Assembly: GCA_026395515.1 (NCBI GenBank)
Contig: JAPLYN010000001.1
Coordinates: 162,561 to 226,560 of the forward strand
Direction: 5' to 3'
Length of the DNA: 64,000 bases
DNA from: Candidatus Peregrinibacteria bacterium
Lineage (GTDB): Bacteria > Patescibacteriota > Gracilibacteria > UBA1369 > LOWO2-01-FULL-3
Of the stretch, positions 44,048 to 52,939 are shown in pieces. The position numbers were made by a program, and so were the translations under genes. The first letter of the stretch is position 1. Each line of letters opens with the position of its first letter. The notes under the pieces were generated by a model that saw only the letters and a list, made by a program, of their open reading frames with translations, ran no database searches and was not told where the DNA came from.

Positions 44048-45403
44048 TTGAAATCTCTCACTAAAAATAATGACGGATTTATCTCAATAATTGCGATTGG
44101 TATTTTTGCGCTGCTGATGATTTTTGCCATCAGTTTGCAGATGACGGTGATTGATACTTTGCAAAATTTAAAGAACGGCCAAAACTATGACTCCGCTCGA
44201 GACGTGGCTGATTCCACGATTGAATATTTACAAGATACTTTGCAGAAATTTTCTCCAGGGTTGAATGATTCAGCGAATTGTATTTTTAGTGGTGGAGCTT
44301 TAAAAACAAATGATTCTAGTTTGGTGAATCCTGCATTATGCGGACAATTTGCCGGAATAATTGGCACAAAAAATGCAAACGTGAGCGTGATTGTGAAGGG
44401 AAGATCTGCAACAGCTGATAAATTAAAATCTTCAACTTCAAAATGTGGAGCAGGTGATTGTTATGTGACACCAACTCCTGGTACTGGTGATGCTGGTGCG
44501 AATTGTGATTTATACAAACCTAACTCTGTTGCCAATAGTAATTACGTAGATTCTACATTGCCGGCAGTAAGCACAACTTTAGATCAGGTTGATTATTCTT
44601 GTAACTGGAACAAATTAACTTTTGGTAGTAGCCAGACTGACAGAGTAGCAATTCCACTCTATTATGATAACGGAGGTTTGAGTGGGACGACTGATATCGT
44701 GAATCCATATTTTGGAAATGCACCTAAGGCTACAAAATTTTATGTCAGACTGCGCACTCCGTGCAAACCATGTGCTCCTAGTAACCCAACAGCTGATCAA
44801 AGACAATGTGATGGCACTCCATTAAAAGATGCTAAAGATCCTACTGTATGTGCTGATATAGATAGATACAAACTAGACGCTGGCGGTGGCGTAAACGGTG
44901 GCACAGACGACATTGTAGTGCAGTGGTTGATCAATGGTTTATGCGGCACAGAAGCGTGCGGACTGATGCCGATTGCGGATAAGACGAAGGCTAGTAAACC
45001 ATTCTCCTCCTTGTACGAATCAAAAATATTTAACAATAATGTTAGTGCTCCTGCTGGTTATCCTATTGTAATTCATGACAAAACAGATGCATATGACACA
45101 AACAATTATCCTAAAACTTTTACTATAATCAATCCAGTTCAAGCGGATCCAGATGCCTCAATAAACAAACTAAAAGAAGTGACCAAACCTGTACTAACCC
45201 TCTTTTTAAACAAACCACTTCTCACAGAACCTCCACTAAAATCCAACATCCCTTATCTCGAATATCAAGTACTCACAGACTATCCAATTGGTAATAGTAG
45301 AAGCAGTCTAGACGTGACCGTGAATGTAGAAGGTAACAACTTCCACAAAACTCTCACTCAAGAAGTGCAGAAGGCATTGATAGACTTCGCGATTCATAAT
45401 TGA
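44048..45403 (+). CDS. PilX-like minor pilus protein
   Basis: A 451-residue protein with a TTG start. The N-terminus MKSLTKNNDGFISIIAIGIF is followed by a membrane helix to about residue 33, resembling PilX, which has Gly-Phe but often lacks the usual Glu5; here Glu5 is also absent. The remainder is Cys-rich (about 14 Cys, such as GAGDCYVTP and PCKPCAP), so it is likely exported and disulfide-bonded. Together with the PilV-, PilW- and GspH-like genes it completes the typical minor-pilin set. Confidence 0.75.
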   Translation: MKSLTKNNDGFISIIAIGIFALLMIFAISLQMTVIDTLQNLKNGQNYDSARDVADSTIEYLQDTLQKFSPGLNDSANCIFSGGALKTNDSSLVNPALCGQFAGIIGTKNANVSVIVKGRSATADKLKSSTSKCGAGDCYVTPTPGTGDAGANCDLYKPNSVANSNYVDSTLPAVSTTLDQVDYSCNWNKLTFGSSQTDRVAIPLYYDNGGLSGTTDIVNPYFGNAPKATKFYVRLRTPCKPCAPSNPTADQRQCDGTPLKDAKDPTVCADIDRYKLDAGGGVNGGTDDIVVQWLINGLCGTEACGLMPIADKTKASKPFSSLYESKIFNNNVSAPAGYPIVIHDKTDAYDTNNYPKTFTIINPVQADPDASINKLKEVTKPVLTLFLNKPLLTEPPLKSNIPYLEYQVLTDYPIGNSRSSLDVTVNVEGNNFHKTLTQEVQKALIDFAIHN

Positions 45404-45433
45404 TTGACAAAAAACACCTTTATAGTTTACTGT
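45404..45433 (+). promoter_or_regulatory. Promoter of the large Asp-rich surface protein
   Basis: TTGACA (45404-45409) with TACTGT (45428-45433), spacer 18 nt, about 22 nt before ATG 45456. The -35 box overlaps the end of the PilX-like gene region. Confidence 0.55.
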
Positions 45434-45455
45434 AATTACTTAACTAATCACTCAT

Positions 45456-47726
45456 ATGTCAGAGATTAGATCAAAAGGATTAGAGGGCAGAGAATCAGTT
45501 GGGAGAGAAATGCTTACTCCTGAGCTGCAAGGTCGTGTGAATAGCCCAAGAGGGAATATAACTATTTTGAATGTTAAGGATGCTGAAGGTCAGGATTCCG
45601 GATTAAACATGTATGGAATCTCCTTGAGTGATCTTTTGAAATCTTTGAACTTAACTGATTCTTCTCCAGATGGAAAAGGTATTATCAGTGGTTTAAGAAG
45701 TGGTAAATTTGCAGGTTTCATTAAGAACCTTAGTCTTGCTGGAAGCTTAGCCCTAGGTACTGCAGCTTGTAATACTGACTATAATTACAATAGAGGCTCA
45801 TACAGTGCTCAATATGGTACACAAACCTCCGCTCTTACTTCTTACGATCAAGTTTTAAATGTGGATACACTTAAAGCCCAGCCAATTCCTTGGGCTACCA
45901 AAGCCACAACAACCTCAAATTTTGCAGAAATAGATGGGGTAAGATATCTAATGGTAGTAGATGGTGCTACTTATGATGTAAAATATGTGGAATGTGATCA
46001 ATTAACTAAATTATTTGATTGTATAGTTAATGGTACCCCAAAGAAAGTGCAAGGAGTAAATGATGGCAATGAGCCTTTTGTGACCGATAGTCCAGCTATG
46101 TGGAAGGATTCCAGTGGAAAACAAAGATTTTCAATAGGTGGTACTGATAATTTTGGTGGTGGTAATACATATCAGGGAGATATCAACAAAAATGCAACTG
46201 GTGATTTAGAGGCTTCAGGTATGATGCCACTAAATCCTGGATTTGGATTGGGTTCATTTTTCGTGGTAGACGGTGTCCCAAGTCTATTAGGAGCACAAGG
46301 ATTGATGAATTTAAATACAGGTACAACTGATAAAGTTAATCAAAAAGGTATTCTTGATGGAGGCCCAGCTACATTTGATGGTGAATCAGCTATCGGCTCC
46401 AAAACACAAACTTTGATGAACGGAACTGATCAATATAAACTCGTAGCTTCAAAAGGAACTACTGCCATCCAAGCCATAGAAGCTCTATCTACAAATCCAA
46501 CTTTCCTTACTACTCTGAATAATCTTGGAAGCCGTCTTATTGAACCACGCTTAATGTCTGATGGCCCTAACGGAAGCGTCCTAGTCTTTTCAATGGGCGA
46601 ACCTGGCAAAGAAATCCTCTGGATAGTGCCAATTCCAGCTGTTAAGCCCCCAGTCGACACTGACGTAGTAGGAGGTGACACTGCCGTCGATTCAGACGCA
46701 GGTTCTACAGGTGTAGATACTACTGCCGATGGAGTTACCGATGACGCAGGTATGCCCGCAGATCAAGACGCCGTTATCCCAACAGATGAGGTAGCTTCAC
46801 AAGTAGACGCAGTAATCGAAATTGATGCTGCCGACATCGAAGAAATTACACCAGACATCGCAGCCCAAGATGTCCCTCCGGAACTTCCAACGCCAGACGT
46901 GGGGCCAGACACAGATACAAATGGTTCTACTGACGCCGCAGACGCACAAATCACACCAGACACCTCAAAGCCTGACACTAAGGATACAGCTCCCGACACT
47001 ACCGAAGTCACCCCAACCCTCACTGGTTTTGAAGTGACAGTAGGTGACTGTAAGCTCGAGCCAACTCCGATTACTCAAGGTGGAAAAGATGGCTTCAGTG
47101 TTGACATAAATGGCTCAGGCGCCAACAACGCTCTTTGCAAATTTAAAGGTGTCTCCAACGGCAAACCCGTGGAAATAACCCTTTCAAATGACGCAAGCGG
47201 AGACATTCAAATTACATGTATTACTTTTGACGGTTCAGAGCTTAATTGTGAATTAGGTCTTGATACGACTGCCGAGTTATTGGAAGACAAAGCCGGAGCA
47301 AAAATCAAAGCGAATGGTATTACTCTCGGTTCAGCAGCCAGCCACTTCTTTACTACAAGCAGACCAAACGGTTTCGTTGACATCAAGAATGCTAAAGGCG
47401 AACCAATAGTAACAGTAGATGGTCCAAATTTTACTTTCACCGTTCCAGGTGACGGTATCGTCTATAGAATTGATTCAAAGACAGGAGGTATGGAAGAAAA
47501 ATTCCCAGACTTCCCAAATGCCGATGCCGGAACTTCTATAGATATTCAGCCACAACACTTTGACGCAAGCGGTTCAGATGCTTCTGTTTCTACACCTCCT
47601 CCAGGTAAAGGTGGTGGTTGTGAAGCTGGACCAGGCTCAGTGAATAGCAGCGCCGCAATGTTGGCTGCAGTAGCTGGAGCAGCTATCTTATTCTTCCGCA
47701 GAAAAAGAGAAGCTGAAAGAAAATAG
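45456..47726 (+). CDS. Asp-rich surface protein with MYXO-CTERM-like tail
   Basis: A 756-residue protein of unusual layout. Residues 1-86 are hydrophilic. A hydrophobic stretch at about 87-104 (FIKNLSLAGSLALGTAAC) ends in a lipobox-like Cys105. A WD-poor beta domain follows (about 110-395), then an Asp/Thr/Ala/Pro-rich linker (about 399-520) such as DTDTNGSTDAADAQITPD, and a second beta domain (about 523-700). The end is KGGGCEAGPGSVNS (Cys722), a hydrophobic helix (about 733-748) and RRKREAERK. This tail matches the MYXO-CTERM sorting pattern: Gly-Cys, helix, basic run. Linkers and tails of this kind are common in delta-proteobacteria. Confidence 0.75.
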   Translation: MSEIRSKGLEGRESVGREMLTPELQGRVNSPRGNITILNVKDAEGQDSGLNMYGISLSDLLKSLNLTDSSPDGKGIISGLRSGKFAGFIKNLSLAGSLALGTAACNTDYNYNRGSYSAQYGTQTSALTSYDQVLNVDTLKAQPIPWATKATTTSNFAEIDGVRYLMVVDGATYDVKYVECDQLTKLFDCIVNGTPKKVQGVNDGNEPFVTDSPAMWKDSSGKQRFSIGGTDNFGGGNTYQGDINKNATGDLEASGMMPLNPGFGLGSFFVVDGVPSLLGAQGLMNLNTGTTDKVNQKGILDGGPATFDGESAIGSKTQTLMNGTDQYKLVASKGTTAIQAIEALSTNPTFLTTLNNLGSRLIEPRLMSDGPNGSVLVFSMGEPGKEILWIVPIPAVKPPVDTDVVGGDTAVDSDAGSTGVDTTADGVTDDAGMPADQDAVIPTDEVASQVDAVIEIDAADIEEITPDIAAQDVPPELPTPDVGPDTDTNGSTDAADAQITPDTSKPDTKDTAPDTTEVTPTLTGFEVTVGDCKLEPTPITQGGKDGFSVDINGSGANNALCKFKGVSNGKPVEITLSNDASGDIQITCITFDGSELNCELGLDTTAELLEDKAGAKIKANGITLGSAASHFFTTSRPNGFVDIKNAKGEPIVTVDGPNFTFTVPGDGIVYRIDSKTGGMEEKFPDFPNADAGTSIDIQPQHFDASGSDASVSTPPPGKGGGCEAGPGSVNSSAAMLAAVAGAAILFFRRKREAERK

Positions 47727-47766
47727 GCACGCAAAAAAAACTCAAAGTATCTAGAACCTAAGGTTA

Positions 47767-48282
47767 CTAGTTATTTTGTTTTGGCATCTTTGGAATGCTG
47801 GTAGCTCCAGTATCCAAATTATAAACAAATCCTTTACCCGAAGCATCAGTCATCTCTACTTTGTGACCCTTAGTAGTTGAAAAATTCCATTTAACATTAA
47901 AAGATCCAGGTCCAATTTCTTCATCTCTTGATTCTAAAACTTCGCCACCTTGGCCAAGTAGTTTTAGGCTAATAGGAACTGGAAGATCTGCATCCTCAAC
48001 GTTTCCAAATAGCTGTACACCTTTTTTGTCAGCCATAACTTGCACATGATCTAAAGGAGATTCTTCGCTTAAAGCAGCAGTAACCTCGCCACTAACTTCA
48101 TAAGACATTGCATCTGTAGCAGTACTATCCGCACTGTTGGCACCAGGTTCACAAGCAGCCATCACAAAAGCTAAAGCAGCTAAAAGTTTAGGAGTTCTTC
48201 CCACCTTGCCCAAACTAGAAGAGGATGCCCCTTCTTCGCTTTCTCCTTCTGTAATGTGACGTTTGTTAGCCTCTGAAGCCAT
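47767..48282 (-). CDS. Putative lipoprotein with long N-terminal extension
   Basis: A 171-residue protein. About 31 charged residues precede a hydrophobic stretch that ends in the lipobox FVMAAC (Cys44). Normal lipoprotein signals start within a few residues. The mature domain (about 60-171) is beta-rich (VSGEVTAALSE ... GPGSFNVKWNFSTTKGHKV) and resembles an Ig-like fold. The gene is convergent to the Asp-rich surface protein and divergent from the next gene. No later ATG in frame gives a better signal; GTG or TTG starts should be checked. Confidence 0.7.
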   Translation of the reverse strand: MASEANKRHITEGESEEGASSSSLGKVGRTPKLLAALAFVMAACEPGANSADSTATDAMSYEVSGEVTAALSEESPLDHVQVMADKKGVQLFGNVEDADLPVPISLKLLGQGGEVLESRDEEIGPGSFNVKWNFSTTKGHKVEMTDASGKGFVYNLDTGATSIPKMPKQNN

Positions 48283-48304
48283 AAAACTGTTTTAAAACAA
48301 CTTC

Positions 48305-48333
48305 AAAATAGACCAATACTGTCTGATTGACAA
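48305..48333 (-). promoter_or_regulatory. Promoter of the lipoprotein gene at 47767
   Basis: Minus-strand TTGTCA (48328-48333) and TATTTT (48305-48310), spacer 17 nt, about 22 nt before ATG 48282. Confidence 0.6.
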
Positions 48334-48353
48334 ATCGAGGAGGCTCAGTTGGC

Positions 48354-48426
48354 TTGACATCTATGATTAAAGATTGCATAATTAAGGTCTTTGATCGTTG
48401 ACTTTTCACCAAAAGTTTAGTAAATT
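48354..48426 (+). promoter_or_regulatory. Two tandem promoters of the gene at 48448
   Basis: Distal: TTGACA (48354-48359), 17 nt, CATAAT (48377-48382). Proximal: TTGACT (48398-48403), 17 nt, TAAATT (48421-48426). Both point to ATG 48448. Tandem promoters are otherwise not seen in this window. Confidence 0.6.
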
Positions 48427-48447
48427 CTCTCTACTCAAAAATATCCT

Positions 48448-49371
48448 ATGCCAGATACAACTCTCGAAGATATAGTCCAACCAGGAGACTCAACCAACCA
48501 GCTTGATGGTTCTTCGCTTAGTGATGCCAGTCAGCATATGGATCTGATGTATATAGGAGCTGAAGGATTAGAATGTGAAAATTTCTTGCCGGAAGAACTA
48601 GGGCTAAGCCAAGATATTGCCGATCAAGTAGCATATGTTTTGAAAGGGCCTGATTGTAAGCCAATTTATGTGCATCCATCTTTGAAGGAAGAAGGCTGTG
48701 ATTTGCCTTCAGTAGTACCTGTTGAATCTAATATCAAATTTGATGGTACGATGTATGTTCTAGCCAAAGATAAAGGTTTCCAGTTAGAAGACGGTAAAAT
48801 GCTTTTTAAGGCCTTTAGAGACGCTTGCGATAAATATCCGGAAGTTGCTGTGAAAGCCATAGGAATAGAGCTAAAACCTGAAGCCAAGGATGCTACAGTA
48901 ATGCAGGCCAGAATAGAGCAAAATGACTTAGGTGAACTCCTTTTACGCGTACACATATGGCAGGGTAATGGCAGACTTGTCTCTTATGATGGACAGTCTT
49001 TTCTTGATCTAGTCGCTGGTGAGCAGGCATTAGTTGATACACATTTGAATGTAATAGAAGCCTTTTCAATAGAGCCACCAAATCAATCCACTGAGACTGA
49101 TCAGAAAGAAGGAACTGCAGATTCGTATATGAGTCCTTTAGACCCAGAAACTGCACATACCGCCTCTACCTATAAAGAAAATCCAGGATGTAATTTGCCT
49201 GGGGGACGTCCACATGCTCCAGATACAATGGCCCCTATTTTTGCACTTATTGCTGCACTTTGGATTGGTCGCTCACTGAGACAGTTGAAAATTAATCCTG
49301 GAAATAGAGGTCTTTTCCAAGCAATCAGCAAATATTTAGCTTCTGGCGATAATAAAGAAAAGAAGGAATAA
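48448..49371 (+). CDS. C-terminally anchored protein with Cys-Gly-Pro tail, function unknown
   Basis: A 307-residue protein with no N-terminal signal. Residues 45-205 form a mixed alpha/beta domain with three Cys (ECENFLPEEL, PDCKPIY, EGCDLPS). Near the C-terminus NPGCNLPGG (Cys248) precedes a hydrophobic helix (about 260-274, MAPIFALIAALWIG) and a basic segment, loosely like the MYXO-CTERM tail of the surface protein at 45456. A 33-residue hydrophilic end follows the helix, which differs from the family. Function unknown. Confidence 0.68.
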   Translation: MPDTTLEDIVQPGDSTNQLDGSSLSDASQHMDLMYIGAEGLECENFLPEELGLSQDIADQVAYVLKGPDCKPIYVHPSLKEEGCDLPSVVPVESNIKFDGTMYVLAKDKGFQLEDGKMLFKAFRDACDKYPEVAVKAIGIELKPEAKDATVMQARIEQNDLGELLLRVHIWQGNGRLVSYDGQSFLDLVAGEQALVDTHLNVIEAFSIEPPNQSTETDQKEGTADSYMSPLDPETAHTASTYKENPGCNLPGGRPHAPDTMAPIFALIAALWIGRSLRQLKINPGNRGLFQAISKYLASGDNKEKKE

Positions 49372-49406
49372 CGCTCCTAGCTCTTCAAATTTGGCCCTAA
49401 AAATGG

Positions 49407-49412
49407 TATAAT
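49407..49412 (+). promoter_or_regulatory. -10 box of the adenylate cyclase gene
   Basis: Perfect TATAAT ending 20 nt before ATG 49433. It excludes the TTG at 49412 as a start. Confidence 0.55.
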
Positions 49413-49432
49413 TGAAAGATTATTTTATCTTT

Positions 49433-51529
49433 ATGTTAAGCCATTTTTTGAAAAATAAGGTAGGGGCAGGAATTGGCATTGGTTTGCTAGTGACTGTCGT
49501 GAGTGCGATTGGACTTTTTGGCGGATTATTTTCTTCCGTGAATAGTAACATCACCGACACTCTTTACACACGCAACGAGCCTTCCAATAATATTGTGATT
49601 ATTGCGGTGGATGATAAAAGCACTCAGGCGAATGCGCTGGGGCGTTTCAATCAGTGGAAGAGATCGAATTTTACAGATCTTTTGAAAGTTCTGGAAAAAG
49701 AAAATGCTAAAGTAGTGACTATAGATTTTGTCTTCCATACTTTTAGTGATGGTGTTGGTCGTGAACAATTATTGCAATTACAAAGTCAGGTGAAAAAGGC
49801 TGATGATAGTGAGAAGCTTAATGACTATCAGAGTTTTCTAAAAAATTATTCCAGCAATTTGAATCATCCAATTGATAATGAATTTGCTGATGAATTAGCG
49901 AAATTTCCTAATTTGGTTTTGGACGCTACTCTCAATCCTGATGGTGTGAGTTTGATTAAACCTCTTACGAAATTTATGACCACTACGACGCTGGGGTTTG
50001 CTACCGCGTATTTGGATGAGCGTGGAATAATGAAGGCTACTAGCCCAATTATTCACGTTGCTGATGAAAATAAAGATTATGATGATATAGCTTTGGCGAC
50101 AGCAAAAAAATATTTAGGAAAAGAGGAAATTAAATTGCCGCTGCAAAATGGCAAGATGCAAATAAACTTTTTTGGAGAACCATATTCATTTGAAATGATT
50201 TCTTTTGTGGATGTTTTGAATAGGAAATTCACGAAGTATTTTTTCAAAGATAAAATTATTTTAGTGGGTGGTACTTCATCTAAGGAGTTGCATGATGAAT
50301 ATCTCACTCCTCGTTCAAACGTGACTCCTATGCCGGGAATTGAGATTATCGCGAATGAGATTCAGACAATTATTGATGGTAAATTTTTGAGTAATCAAAG
50401 TGTAGGCGCTTCTATTTTTACGGTCGCTGTGATTTCTATTGGTCTCGCGATTGCGCTTAATTACCTTAGTATTTGGATCTCCGTCCTTGTGGCATTTGCT
50501 AGCATCCTGCTATACATTCTTACATCACATGCTTTTTATAAGAATGGAACAATCGTGAATATGTTCTATCCGCTTGCGGCAATTTTGCTGACATATCTTG
50601 CGAGCTGGATTTATAAATTTTTCATCTCTGACAAGAAAAAGCGCGAACTGAAATCTGCTTTCGGACATTATGTGAGTGGCGAATTAGTTGAGCAAATAAG
50701 CCAAAATCCCGACCTAGTAAAACTTGGCGGAGAGAAGAAAGTAATCACAGTATTTTTCTCCGACATCAAAGATTCCACTGCAATTTCTGAAAAAACTCCT
50801 ATCGAAATGTGGGTAAGTCAGGTAAACGAATATTTCACTGAAATGGAAAACGTCGTGAAAAAATCCGGTGGTACTTTGGATAAATATGAGGGTGATGCGG
50901 TGATGGGTTTCTGGAATGCGCCAGTGTCTCAGACCGATCATATTTTCCGTGCTTATGCTTGTGCGATTGGTATGAGAAAAGCTCTCGTAAATTTGCATAC
51001 AAAATGGGCGACTGAAGGCAAACCTCTTATTGAATTTAGAATTGGAATTAATACCGGCGAAGCTCTCGTGGGTAACTTCGGTTCTAAAGATCGTTTCGAT
51101 TTTACTGTCATGGGAGACACGGTGAATACGGCTTCCAGACTTGAAAGTTCAGCAAATAAGACTTATGGCACTTCTACTATTGTAGCTGGATTTGAGGCTA
51201 TTAATTCTACATCTCCACAACTTCAAAACTTCACTATCCGCGAAGTTGATACGGTTTATTTACCAGGTAAAAAAGAGCCAGTAAAACTCTACGAACTTCT
51301 CGGTCTCGCCAGCGAAGCCACACCAGAAATTCAAAATACAATTAAGACTTACACTCAAGGTCTTGCCGCATATCGCTGCAAAGATTTTGCTACTGCAATT
51401 GAAAATTTCCAACTAATCTCCTCCGACAAACCGGCCCAAATCCTTCTCGCCCGTTGCCAGAAACTGCAAGCAGGAGAAAAGATTGCTGAGCTCGATGAGC
51501 AGATGATTTTCAGGATTCAGAATAAATAA
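49433..51529 (+). CDS. CHASE2 sensor-class III adenylate/guanylate cyclase
   Basis: A 698-residue membrane receptor. A first helix (about residues 10-32) precedes a CHASE2 domain (about 35-310; NIVIIAVDDKSTQANALGRF and KIILVGGTSSKELHDEYLTP). Three helices follow (about 325-395). The cyclase domain (about 437-610) has ITVFFSDIKDSTAISEKT with metal-binding Asp, GGTLDKYEGDAVMGFWNAP with the second Asp, RIGINTGEALVGNFGS and VMGDTVNTASRLE. A short helical tail ends it. It should make cAMP or cGMP from extracellular cues. The start is set at ATG 49433; a TTG at 49412 lies in the TATAAT box at 49407-49412. No cyclic-nucleotide effector is visible here. Confidence 0.94.
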   Translation: MLSHFLKNKVGAGIGIGLLVTVVSAIGLFGGLFSSVNSNITDTLYTRNEPSNNIVIIAVDDKSTQANALGRFNQWKRSNFTDLLKVLEKENAKVVTIDFVFHTFSDGVGREQLLQLQSQVKKADDSEKLNDYQSFLKNYSSNLNHPIDNEFADELAKFPNLVLDATLNPDGVSLIKPLTKFMTTTTLGFATAYLDERGIMKATSPIIHVADENKDYDDIALATAKKYLGKEEIKLPLQNGKMQINFFGEPYSFEMISFVDVLNRKFTKYFFKDKIILVGGTSSKELHDEYLTPRSNVTPMPGIEIIANEIQTIIDGKFLSNQSVGASIFTVAVISIGLAIALNYLSIWISVLVAFASILLYILTSHAFYKNGTIVNMFYPLAAILLTYLASWIYKFFISDKKKRELKSAFGHYVSGELVEQISQNPDLVKLGGEKKVITVFFSDIKDSTAISEKTPIEMWVSQVNEYFTEMENVVKKSGGTLDKYEGDAVMGFWNAPVSQTDHIFRAYACAIGMRKALVNLHTKWATEGKPLIEFRIGINTGEALVGNFGSKDRFDFTVMGDTVNTASRLESSANKTYGTSTIVAGFEAINSTSPQLQNFTIREVDTVYLPGKKEPVKLYELLGLASEATPEIQNTIKTYTQGLAAYRCKDFATAIENFQLISSDKPAQILLARCQKLQAGEKIAELDEQMIFRIQNK

Positions 51530-52879
51530 TTATTCCTTCCAATTCTTCAGCACCCTTTCAAACACGCTCTTTTCGTATGCAGCCAAATCTTCAATTTTCA
51601 CTCTTGCCACTCCAGTCTTCATCGCAGCTTCCGCCACCATTCTTGCCACTCTTGGCACTACGCGTAAATCAAAAATCTTTGGCAGTACGTATCTATCACT
51701 CAGGCCATATTTTTCACCGAATAATTCTTTTTCTTCTGGATAAGCACTCTCTAGTAATCCCTTAATAAAGCCATCTGCGGGATCATTCACCAATGAAGCG
51801 ATTGCTTGTACAGCGGCCATTTTCATTTCCAAATTTACAGTGCTCGCACGAGTGTCCAATACTCCTCTAAAAATTCCAGGATAGCCCAAAACATTGTTCA
51901 CTTGGTTCGCGAAATCACTACGACCGGTGGCCACAATTCTTGCACCAGCTTTCAACGCTTCGTCCGGCATAATTTCCGGTACAGGATTTGCCATCGCGAA
52001 AATAATTGCATCCTTGTTCATCTTTTTCACACTCTCAGCCTTGAGTGCACCAGCAGCAGAAACTCCAATAAAAACATCAGCACCAGCTATCACATCGTCA
52101 AGCGTTCGCGCCGCACCAGTCTGCGCAAATTCCTTCTTCTGTGTATTCAAGTCTGTCCTGCTATCAATAATTAATCCTTTCGTATCGCACACAAAAATAT
52201 TTTCTTTTTTCGCACCAAAGGTTACCAATAATTTCGCGCAGGCGATTCCTGCCGCACCAGCTCCATTCATCACAAATTTCGCACTTTCAAATTTTTTACC
52301 TACAACTTTTAAAGCATTAATCAGTCCCGCACTCATCACAATCGCCGTGCCAAATTGATCATCATGAAAAACTGCAATATCCATCATCTCATCTAGTCTT
52401 TCCTGTAGTTCAAAACATTCCGGCGCCTTAATATCTTCCAAATTTATTCCGCAAAGATTTGGTTCAAGAACTCTTACTGCAGTAATAAAAGCTTCCATGC
52501 GTTCGCGCGGATCGCTCAAGTGCTTGAAGCTCATGCAAATCGGATAAGCATCAATGTCCGCAAACTTTTTGAAAAGCACAGACTTTCCTTCCATTACAGG
52601 AATGCCGGCTTCTGGACCAATATTGCCAAGGCCTAGAACAGCCGTACCATCGCTTATCACCGCAACAGTGTTTCCACGATTGGTATACTTCCAAACATCG
52701 TCAGGATGGGCCGCAATCTCCTTACACACGGCACCAACACCAGGAGTGTAGGCGAGTGAAAGGTCACGTTTATTATTTAGAGGCTTTGAAGGCGTAATCT
52801 GGATTTTTCCAGCAGGTGATTGTGCATGATATGGAAGAGTGGCGGTAAAAAAATCATCTTTAGGTGTCTGATCAGCCAT
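51530..52879 (-). CDS. NAD(P)-dependent malic enzyme
   Basis: A 449-residue oxidative decarboxylase converting malate to pyruvate and CO2. Motifs are [15 protein letters not shown] (about residues 41-55), [18 protein letters not shown], the metal-binding [13 protein letters not shown] and [12 protein letters not shown], and NAD-binding [14 protein letters not shown] (about 208-221). It is of the short bacterial type without the phosphotransacetylase extension. Its stop abuts the cyclase stop without a gap (51529/51530). It links C4 acids to pyruvate and supplies NAD(P)H. Confidence 0.96.
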   Translation of the reverse strand: MADQTPKDDFFTATLPYHAQSPAGKIQITPSKPLNNKRDLSLAYTPGVGAVCKEIAAHPDDVWKYTNRGNTVAVISDGTAVLGLGNIGPEAGIPVMEGKSVLFKKFADIDAYPICMSFKHLSDPRERMEAFITAVRVLEPNLCGINLEDIKAPECFELQERLDEMMDIAVFHDDQFGTAIVMSAGLINALKVVGKKFESAKFVMNGAGAAGIACAKLLVTFGAKKENIFVCDTKGLIIDSRTDLNTQKKEFAQTGAARTLDDVIAGADVFIGVSAAGALKAESVKKMNKDAIIFAMANPVPEIMPDEALKAGARIVATGRSDFANQVNNVLGYPGIFRGVLDTRASTVNLEMKMAAVQAIASLVNDPADGFIKGLLESAYPEEKELFGEKYGLSDRYVLPKIFDLRVVPRVARMVAEAAMKTGVARVKIEDLAAYEKSVFERVLKNWKE

Positions 52880-52939
52880 AGAAAAATTGTTGCGTAATTA
52901 ATTGACGCAATTCTTACAAAAAAACAGAAGGAAAGCAAA

